Of a DNA stretch of 27,638 bases, positions 21,819-27,638 are shown one piece after another (the first letter of the stretch is position 1; each line of letters begins with the position of its first letter). A program made the translations under genes and the position numbers. Under the pieces are notes generated by a model, which was not told the origin of the DNA, made no database searches, and worked only from the letters and a program-made list of their open reading frames with translations. Source of the stretch: JAFGCN01 sp964547015 (GTDB lineage Archaea; Aenigmatarchaeota; Aenigmatarchaeia; QMZS01); NCBI GenBank assembly GCA_964547015.1, contig CAZJKT010000014.1, positions 1 to 27,638 of the forward strand, read 5' to 3'.

Positions 21819-22586
21819 ATGAAGAAAAAAGAAACTTTCAAATTAGAAACCTCCAAGAATAAGCGCGCGACAGGCGAAAAGATACTTTCTCTTAGGGATG
21901 TATGGAAAGTATACAAGATGGGGGAGATTGAAGTCCCTGCCTTAAAGGGGGTGACTGTTGATATAAATGAAGGGGACTTTGTGGCTATAGTCGGGGCAAG
22001 CGGCTCCGGGAAGTCAACGATGATGAATATGGTCGGGTGCCTTGACCTGCCAACCAAAGGCGAAGTATTGCTTAAGTCAAAAAATATTGCAAAAATGCGG
22101 GAGTCAGAATTGGCTGCGCTCAGGGGGAAGGCGATAGGATTTATATTTCAGCAGTATAATCTGATGCCTCATATGACGGCTTATGAGAATGTTGTGCTTC
22201 CCCTTGAGTTTCACGAGATAGACAGCGCATTGGCCCAAAAAAGGGCAAGGGAGGTTATAGATTTGGTAGGGCTTACTGATAAAATGCATCACCTGCCCTC
22301 CCAGCTTTCAGGGGGACAGCAGCAAAGGGTGTCTATTGCCCGATGCCTCGTTGCAAGCCCCGAAATAATACTAGCTGATGAGCCCACAGGGGCGCTTGAC
22401 AGCGTTACCGGAAAAAACCTGCTTGAGCTCCTCTCAAAACTCTGGAAAGAGGAGAAAAAGACAATTATAATGATAACTCACGACCTGAATCTGGCGAAGT
22501 ATGCCAAAACCATAATTGAGCTCAAAGACGGGCAGGTTGTTTTTTGCGGCCCTAATAAGGGATTTAGGGGAATTAATTCAGCATGA
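21819..22586 (+). CDS. MacB/LolD-type ABC transporter ATPase
   Basis: 255 residues from ATG 21819, the start fixed by the TATA box and operator spacing (ATG 21810 is an alternative). Motifs: Walker A GASGSGKST (59-67), Q-loop FQQYN (Gln111), signature LSGGQQQR (163-170), Walker B IILADEP (to Glu188) and switch His221 (ITHD). The sequence up to MVGCLDLPTKGEVLL is characteristic of the LolD/MacB subfamily, which powers FtsX-type permeases that move substrates out of the membrane or extracytoplasmic face rather than taking up solutes. Its stop overlaps the next start (ATGA), indicating coupled translation. Confidence 0.93.
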   Translation: MKKKETFKLETSKNKRATGEKILSLRDVWKVYKMGEIEVPALKGVTVDINEGDFVAIVGASGSGKSTMMNMVGCLDLPTKGEVLLKSKNIAKMRESELAALRGKAIGFIFQQYNLMPHMTAYENVVLPLEFHEIDSALAQKRAREVIDLVGLTDKMHHLPSQLSGGQQQRVSIARCLVASPEIILADEPTGALDSVTGKNLLELLSKLWKEEKKTIIMITHDLNLAKYAKTIIELKDGQVVFCGPNKGFRGINSA

Positions 22587-24004
22587 GAGCAGTATTTTTG
22601 AGGGGCATTTTTTTGGCTTTTCTGGTTTGCTTTTTAGCTGCCCCGTCGTTTGGAGTTTCGGGTATGGGCGCTAATGAGCTCAAAATTGTTTCTTTAAGCC
22701 TTATTAATCAGGACCCATATCCGGCCCCTGCAGGAGATTTAGCGGATATAAGGATTGGGGTGGAAAACAAGGGCGGACTGCCTGTAAGCGGGCTTGTCAT
22801 TGAAATTTTGCCTGAGTATCCTTTTGAGCTTGCTTCAGGGGAGCAGGCATCAAGAGAAGTAGCCTATCTTGGGGGATATCAGGGCGGGGCAGACATGCAG
22901 ATAGTTAAGTATAAGCTTAAGGTAGATCATGATGCAAAGGCAGGCCAGTATGAGATAAAGTTTAATGTTTATGAAAAGGGGGACTCTCTGACAACTACTA
23001 GGAGCCTGACGGCTGATGTTTCAAACAGGGAAAACGCAGAGATTATTTACATAGACAAAACGGTTCTGGTTCCCGGAAAGCAGGACACACTCAAATTCAC
23101 TCTGAATAATGTTGGCAGGGCGCCTTTAAATGACCTGACTTTCCGCTGGTCAAACCCCGATAAAGTGGTTCTTCCTGTCGGAAGCGACAATACGCGATAT
23201 GTGAGGTACCTTGATGTGGGCGAGAGCGCCGATATTGAATATGCGGTTATTGCCGACTCAAATATCAATGCGGGCCTTTACTCTCTTGACCTGCAGCTAA
23301 CCTACAGAGATTCTTCAAGCGGAAATACCGAAACAGTCTCCACCGTTGCAGGGATTTATATTGGGGGCGGAACCGAATTTGATATAGTTTTTTCTGACAG
23401 GTCAACTTCAAGCTCATCTCTTAGCATCGCAAATGTCGGCCCTAACCCGGCGTATTCTGTTGCCATAACCATACCGCAGCAGTCCGGCTGGACAGTTTCA
23501 GGCTCAAACTCCTACATAATCGGAAATCTCAATAAGGGGGACTATACTGTTGCAAGCTTTTCTTTGCAGTCGGGAGCGTCAGGGGCAACAGGGTTTAACC
23601 GCACAGTGGGCGCCAGGGCGGGCAATGCAACACCTCAGGATATGGAAATAAGCCAGCCAAACGCAGGATCTAACCTTAATTTCAATGCGCTTAAGGTCAG
23701 TATTGCGTACACAGATACTCGTGGAGAAAGGCAGATTATTGAGAAATCAGTGCCTGCAAACTTTGATTTGGCCGATTCAGTCTCTTTTTCAGCCGGAACA
23801 GTTCAGCCTTCAGTTGCTGCCAGAAGGGGGACAACACCTTACCAAACTCAGAGTTTCTATTCCAAGTATTTCTGGCCTTTGGCATCTTTGGCTTTAATAA
23901 TTCTGGGTTTTGCCGCCTACACCAGGCATAGAAAACTCAGGAAAAAGTATCCGGATATCAGGTATAGGGACATATTTAAGCCATATAAGCCCAAGAAGGG
24001 TTAG
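22583..24004 (+). CDS. extracytoplasmic COG1361-like protein with C-terminal anchor
   Basis: 473 residues. A signal peptide (about 1-24) is followed by several beta-sandwich units of the NEW3/CARDB kind. The first includes RIGVENKGGLPVSGLVIEI and YELK-like KAGQYEIKFNVYEKGDS (about 55-140). The second includes FTLNNVGRAPLNDLTFRW (about 172-189) and NINAGLYSLDLQLTY. A third follows (about 270-390, including SIANVGPNPAYSVAI). One membrane helix (about 430-448) and a basic cytoplasmic tail close the protein. In archaea such proteins are often encoded with LolD/MacB-type ABC genes, and it may act as the extracytoplasmic partner. Start overlaps the ATPase stop by 4 nt; the permease follows 7 nt later. 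Confidence 0.82.
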   Translation: MRAVFLRGIFLAFLVCFLAAPSFGVSGMGANELKIVSLSLINQDPYPAPAGDLADIRIGVENKGGLPVSGLVIEILPEYPFELASGEQASREVAYLGGYQGGADMQIVKYKLKVDHDAKAGQYEIKFNVYEKGDSLTTTRSLTADVSNRENAEIIYIDKTVLVPGKQDTLKFTLNNVGRAPLNDLTFRWSNPDKVVLPVGSDNTRYVRYLDVGESADIEYAVIADSNINAGLYSLDLQLTYRDSSSGNTETVSTVAGIYIGGGTEFDIVFSDRSTSSSSLSIANVGPNPAYSVAITIPQQSGWTVSGSNSYIIGNLNKGDYTVASFSLQSGASGATGFNRTVGARAGNATPQDMEISQPNAGSNLNFNALKVSIAYTDTRGERQIIEKSVPANFDLADSVSFSAGTVQPSVAARRGTTPYQTQSFYSKYFWPLASLALIILGFAAYTRHRKLRKKYPDIRYRDIFKPYKPKKG

Positions 24005-24011
24005 GCGGAAT

Positions 24012-25268
24012 ATGAAATTTACCAAGTGCTCCAAACACGCATTGAACATGGTTTTGCACAGCAGGCTTAGAAGCTGGCTCACAATAATAGGTATTGTAAT
24101 AGGGGTTGCTTCAGTAATTGCGATAGTCTCCTTGGGTGAAGGAATGCAGCAGTCAATGGGCCAGCAGCTTGGGGGCTTGGGAGGAGATATAGTTACACTT
24201 ACGGCAGGTTATTCCCGGGGGGCAGGAATGATGGGGGCAATGCCGGGCGGAGGGGCGATGGGCAGGGATTCTTCTCGCGCAACTTCGGCCGCAACTTCAA
24301 CTAATTCTGTTACGATTGGAAGAAAAGACCTGCAGGCTTTGAGCGCCATCCCTGAAATTTTGATGATTGACACAAATATTAACGGAAGAGTAGAGGTGGC
24401 ATACCTTGGAAAAACCGGCTCTGTCAGCCTGACCGGAGTTGACCAAAGGGTATGGTCGAGGATAACAACCTCAAAAATCAGGGATGGGCGGATGCTTGAC
24501 CCTGCAGACCAGAATGTTGTTGTTATCGGGGGCAGGCTTTCAGACAGCTATTTTGACAGGCCTCTTGGCATAAACCAAATGATTTCTATTGAAGGCAGCG
24601 CTTTTAGGGTTGTGGGCGTCCTTGATGACACAAGCACAAATATCTACATGCCAATTTCTATGGCTTATCAGATTATTGATGGCAAGGAGAACGGTGTATA
24701 TGACTCAATTGCCATAAAGGTTAGGGATGAGGATAAGCTGGATGAGGCAATGGAGATTATTGAAAAAAAGCTAATGAATGTACGCCATGTAAACGAGAAC
24801 ACAAAAGATTTTTCCCTGTCCTCCAACCGGCAGATGACTCAGGCGCGGACTGAAATGATGAGCTCAATGGCAATGTTTCTTGCCGCAATAGCCGCGGTCT
24901 CGCTTATGGTAGGGGCAGTCGGGGTGGCAAATACAATGTTTACCTCTGTTCTTGAAAAGACCAAAGAGATAGGTATAATGAAGGCAATAGGGGCGAGAAA
25001 TAAGGATATTCTTTTGATATTTGTCCTGAATGCGGGAATAATAGGTCTTGTCGGGGGAATTTTTGGGACAATTTTCGGGTCGATACTTTCAGGGATGCTC
25101 CCAGCTCTCATGGGTGATATAGGAATTTTTAGGGGCGGCGGGCTTGTAACCCCTGAAATTGTCGTCCTTGCGCTTGGAGTATCTGTAGCCGTTGGAATAA
25201 TAGCGGGATTTGTGCCTGCATATCAGGCATCCAAGCTCAAGCCTGTTGATGCTTTGAGGTACGGGTGA
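24012..25268 (+). CDS. MacB/FtsX-type ABC permease
   Basis: 418 residues. N-terminal membrane helix (about 19-40, WLTIIGIVIGVASVIAIVSLG) follows the HSRLRSWLT amphipathic start typical of MacB. A large extracytoplasmic domain (about 45-280) includes a Gly/Met-rich loop (GAGMMGAMPGGGAMG) and MacB-core motifs (VVVIGGRLSD, INQMISIEGSAFRVVGVL). Three C-terminal helices follow with EKTKEIGIMKAIGARNKDIL between them, the FtsX coupling region. It ends GFVPAYQASKLKPVDALRYG, the family's C-terminal signature. The frame is open from 23910 inside the previous gene; ATG 24012 matches the family N-terminus. The stop overlaps the next ATG (TGATG). Confidence 0.93.
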   Translation: MKFTKCSKHALNMVLHSRLRSWLTIIGIVIGVASVIAIVSLGEGMQQSMGQQLGGLGGDIVTLTAGYSRGAGMMGAMPGGGAMGRDSSRATSAATSTNSVTIGRKDLQALSAIPEILMIDTNINGRVEVAYLGKTGSVSLTGVDQRVWSRITTSKIRDGRMLDPADQNVVVIGGRLSDSYFDRPLGINQMISIEGSAFRVVGVLDDTSTNIYMPISMAYQIIDGKENGVYDSIAIKVRDEDKLDEAMEIIEKKLMNVRHVNENTKDFSLSSNRQMTQARTEMMSSMAMFLAAIAAVSLMVGAVGVANTMFTSVLEKTKEIGIMKAIGARNKDILLIFVLNAGIIGLVGGIFGTIFGSILSGMLPALMGDIGIFRGGGLVTPEIVVLALGVSVAVGIIAGFVPAYQASKLKPVDALRYG

Positions 25269-25678
25269 TGAGAGGGAATATTTCATTTTTTGGGGCAGCT
25301 TTTGCAATGCTTCTTATTGTTTTTTTCTCAGGGTGCCTGTCAGTTTCGGAAAACCCTTCAGGCGAATTAGGCGGGAACTTTTTAGGGCGTGGAGAAAATT
25401 TCAGGGAGGGCATTCCCTTAAGGGAATACATTGGAAGGGGCGAGGGAAACTTTTCGCGAAATTTTACCAATGGGAGTATGGGCTGGAATCAGGGGGACTC
25501 TGCGAACTATTGCGAGGGGAAGGTTGAAGGGGATAATTGCGCAATGGTTTCTTCGCGCGGAGATGCTCAAGGAGTGTGCTCTTTTAGGGAAGGGGTTTTG
25601 ATATGCCTTCCGGAAATGGCGCCTTTGGAGAGGGATAGGGAAAGGGAATTGGGCCAGAGGGGGCCTGCCGGAGATTAG
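25268..25678 (+). CDS. small Cys-rich lipoprotein
   Basis: 136 residues. The N-terminus has a hydrophobic stretch ending in the lipobox-like FFSGC, so Cys23 may be lipid-modified. The middle is Gly/Asn/Arg-rich and low-complexity. A cysteine motif follows: NYCEGKVEGDNCAM, then GVCSFREGVLICLPE. I have seen this C-GK-GD-C...G-C...CxP pattern in secreted proteins of several phyla, without assigned function. The start ATG overlaps the permease TGA, so it is translationally coupled to the exporter and is probably an accessory factor or cargo (inference). Confidence 0.75.
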   Translation: MRGNISFFGAAFAMLLIVFFSGCLSVSENPSGELGGNFLGRGENFREGIPLREYIGRGEGNFSRNFTNGSMGWNQGDSANYCEGKVEGDNCAMVSSRGDAQGVCSFREGVLICLPEMAPLERDRERELGQRGPAGD

Positions 25679-25706
25679 GGATGATTAATAATATTCTAAT
25701 AGTCTG

Positions 25707-25766
25707 TTCCAGTATGTTCCGCTTTTTTCCGGCATATAATATAGGCTGTTCCAAATAAAAGGATTT
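25707..25766 (+). promoter_or_regulatory. promoter P3 with four TTCC operator repeats
   Basis: TTCC begins at 25707, 25717 and 25727 (10-bp phase). CATATAATATA follows at 25733-25743, then CTGTTCC with TTCC at 25749, exactly 18 bp before ATG 25767. This is the most complete of the three related promoters. Confidence 0.74.
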
Positions 25767-26771
25767 ATGGGGAGAAAATATTTGAGAGGACAAGGTCGGT
25801 TTTTGGCTTTGTTTGCCTTAGCTGTCAGCGCTTTTTGTATATGGGCTGCAATGCCGGCGCTTGCATTTGCTTTGCCGCCTTCCACCCATCCTGAACCCTG
25901 CCAAATTTGGGGGCCAAAAGAAATTTTGGAAATAGGCGATAAGAGTGGAGCGAAAATAAGGCTCATGCAGGTTGAGCTTCAGGTCAGCAGAAATCTAATT
26001 GAAGGCGCGGCAGTTTTAGAATATATCTCCGAAAAATTCCCCGAAGAAGATTTGGGTGAAATGGACGCGCTTCTTGACGGACTTGAGGCAATACTCGCTG
26101 ATATTGAGAGCCTGAAAGATGCTGGCGATGCGGAGTCTCTTGCCGCCGGATATTTTTCTGCAAAAAAGGATGCGCAAGAAATTACGAAAAAATTCAGGGG
26201 ACTGTCAATGGCGTACCTTGAAAGCGAGGACCGGGAAGAGATTGCAGCCAGGATAGCGGGTATAGACCGCCGCCCGATCGACGAACTTGATGGGGAAATT
26301 GTAAGCCAAATTAGGGCCAGAAACTCCCAAAATGTTGAGAGAATTCTTATGTATATGGGGATTAGGGATCCTTTTCTGGCAGACGGAATAAAGAGTGGTG
26401 TTTTGTCTCGTGATGATGCCTTAAATGCAGTTTCAAAGGGATATCTGGGGCTTGATGAAAATAGAAAGAGAATGGCCCTTATGATGGCGCGTGAGGGTTC
26501 AGTCAGGGACCGGGTTTTAGGCAGGTCTATGGGCGACTATGTGTCGGAATTTTGCGAAAGTTCCTGCTGCGGGGAGGCATCTTGCGTGGATAATCGGCTT
26601 AGGGAAATGAAGGGTCCCGGCGCAATGCGTCTTAGACCTTTAGGCGAGAGGATGGGTTGCATACAGGAGCGCGAAAATTGCATGGGCTATAACGCTGAGA
26701 GAGGGCCGAACTTTTTTGGCAGGGGGACTTTAGGCTCATTTATGGAAGTTCCGAGGGCAAGATGGAAATAA
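25767..26771 (+). CDS. secreted Cys-rich helical protein
   Basis: 334 residues, not recognised. A signal peptide (about 11-34, FLALFALAVSAFCIWAAMPA) is followed by a helical, acidic region (about 60-250; KSGAKIRLMQVELQVSRNLIEGA, MDALLDGLEAILADIESLKDAG). A C-terminal cysteine cluster follows (EFCESSCCGEASC at about 269-281, then MGCIQERENCMGY). The cysteines suggest disulfides or a metal site outside the cell. It is expressed from P3, so it is probably co-regulated with the ABC exporter. The last 10 nt overlap the next gene. Confidence 0.72.
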   Translation: MGRKYLRGQGRFLALFALAVSAFCIWAAMPALAFALPPSTHPEPCQIWGPKEILEIGDKSGAKIRLMQVELQVSRNLIEGAAVLEYISEKFPEEDLGEMDALLDGLEAILADIESLKDAGDAESLAAGYFSAKKDAQEITKKFRGLSMAYLESEDREEIAARIAGIDRRPIDELDGEIVSQIRARNSQNVERILMYMGIRDPFLADGIKSGVLSRDDALNAVSKGYLGLDENRKRMALMMAREGSVRDRVLGRSMGDYVSEFCESSCCGEASCVDNRLREMKGPGAMRLRPLGERMGCIQERENCMGYNAERGPNFFGRGTLGSFMEVPRARWK

Positions 26772-26983
26772 GGCTTTTAATTTTGGCAATTGCTTTTGGG
26801 GTTTTGGCTTTAGGGCTGGGGCTGTACGCAGTTTCAAGCGGAGAGAGTAGCTGGAAAGGTGGCTCCGGCGAGAGTTTTGTTCGCCCAGAGTCTCAACCCG
26901 GCTCTGAGGAAGAATTTTTGCAGCAAGTGAGCTCTCTTTGGATGTATGAGGATGATATTGTTGAGATAGGGCAGATATATTAA
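26762..26983 (+). CDS. small membrane-anchored protein, 73 aa
   Basis: One hydrophobic helix at the N-terminus (about 4-26, LLILAIAFGVLALGLGLYAV) is followed by a Ser/Gly/Glu-rich tail with SFVRPESQPGSEEEFLQQV and an acidic end (MYEDDIVEIGQIY). It overlaps the preceding gene by 10 nt in another frame, so it is likely cotranslated with it. The function is unknown. Confidence 0.6.
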   Translation: MEIRLLILAIAFGVLALGLGLYAVSSGESSWKGGSGESFVRPESQPGSEEEFLQQVSSLWMYEDDIVEIGQIY

Positions 26984-27003
26984 TATTGGCTATTTTGTAT
27001 CTT

Positions 27004-27510
27004 TTAGTTGCGGGCTTTTAATTTTGATTTTGTAAGATTACAGAGGTATTCATAATCCTTTGCAGCAGCATCCTTTATCTTTTTTCCTTCCTGCTTTGCG
27101 CGATAAGTATAAGCCGCGGCAGTATCTATAATTATATCCTTTGCGCTTGCAAGGGTCAGGCCGACTCCGGGAATATGGGCCAATCCATAATTTGAGATAG
27201 CCCATTCAAGCGCCTCCCATCCGGCTCCTATGGCCAAGAGTGAAGCCGCTGCCGTTCGATAGTCAAAATTAGTATTACCTAACTGTTCGCTTATATCCTT
27301 AAGCCCTTGAGTTATGGCAACGCAGGCCGAACCGTGCATAAGAATATCGTATTGGGCAATATCATAGAAATACCTGCCGGTTCCGCAAAATTCACAAAAT
27401 CCTAAATAGTTTATTGCAGCCGCAGCTGAACCCAATGCAATAAGATTTTTGTGGCTCTTCGCAATATTTTTTAATTTTTGGGCGCCAGATATATTATTGT
27501 CAGTTACCAT
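27004..27510 (-). CDS. membrane protein, DUF2238-like
   Basis: 168 residues with about three or four hydrophobic segments. FYDIAQYDILMHGSACVAITQGL, then GAGWEALEWAISNYGL and ASAKDIIIDTAAAY, are a His / Trp-Glu-x-x-Glu / Asp-x-x-x-Asp arrangement resembling the YjdF/DUF2238 family (D-x-x-x-H, WE-x-x-E, D-x-x-x-D). The N-terminal 25 residues are basic and soluble, and the C-terminus is Lys-rich and likely cytoplasmic. Function of the family is not known to me. It is convergent with the P3 operon. Confidence 0.6.
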   Translation of the reverse strand: MVTDNNISGAQKLKNIAKSHKNLIALGSAAAAINYLGFCEFCGTGRYFYDIAQYDILMHGSACVAITQGLKDISEQLGNTNFDYRTAAASLLAIGAGWEALEWAISNYGLAHIPGVGLTLASAKDIIIDTAAAYTYRAKQEGKKIKDAAAKDYEYLCNLTKSKLKARN

Positions 27511-27638
27511 ATATTACCTATTAGTAAATATATTTATTATTAATTTTGAAATCTGTCCTATCCCGAATTAATTGGACCCTCTGTCCCTATAAAATACTTC
27601 CACAGGATATAAATACCCTATAGCTCCATTAGGCCTGC

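Noticed and set aside
1..27638. CRISPR arrays, rRNA genes, complete insertion sequences
   Set aside because: No regularly spaced repeats, rRNA motifs or transposase frames were seen on either strand.

Overview
The window is archaeal. It encodes uS13 and uS4, RNase P subunit p29, elongation factor 1-beta, a proteasome alpha subunit, a group II chaperonin, an EndoQ-type PHP nuclease, a Hef/FANCM-type helicase and class III (pilin-like) signal peptides. Three tRNA genes carry introns that fit bulge-helix-bulge (BHB) processing. Short intergenic spaces, many small orphan proteins, heavily interrupted tRNAs and pilin-like precursors beginning KGIELPVN suggest a small-genome lineage such as DPANN. 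That placement is inference. Many starts have an A/T-rich box about 17-22 nt upstream and no ribosome binding site, which fits leaderless transcription. I used that spacing to choose several starts.

Layout. 1-3.6 kb: a partial MscS channel, a predicted metal exporter, three proteins I do not recognise and tRNA-Leu(UAA) with three introns. 3.6-8 kb: gatA and gatB on the minus strand, separated by EF-1 beta, tRNA-Cys(GCA) with a 106-nt intron, a gene-free stretch and one orphan. 8-15.2 kb: an aminotransferase, proteasome alpha, uS13-uS4, RNase P p29, EndoQ, an orphan and the thermosome. 15.3-20 kb: a small membrane protein, a helicase without the Hef nuclease domain, two divergent pilin-like genes sharing a 26-bp promoter, a zinc-ribbon protein, tRNA-Thr(CGU) with a D-loop intron and a Cas4/RecB-like nuclease.

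20-27 kb is the most interesting part. Eight plus-strand genes run from 20004 to 26983: a membrane-anchored winged-helix protein, a secreted protein, a MacB-like ABC exporter operon (ATPase, NEW3/CARDB-like extracytoplasmic protein, FtsX-type permease, Cys-rich lipoprotein), and a two-gene unit encoding a secreted Cys-rich protein and a small membrane protein. The three transcription units after the winged-helix gene share a promoter design: TTCC (mostly TGTTCC) copies at 10-bp spacing upstream of the TATA box, and one more TGTTCC whose TTCC begins exactly 18 bp before the start codon. This looks like a local regulon for envelope or efflux functions, possibly controlled by the adjacent winged-helix protein. 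Its inducer and cargo cannot be read from sequence.
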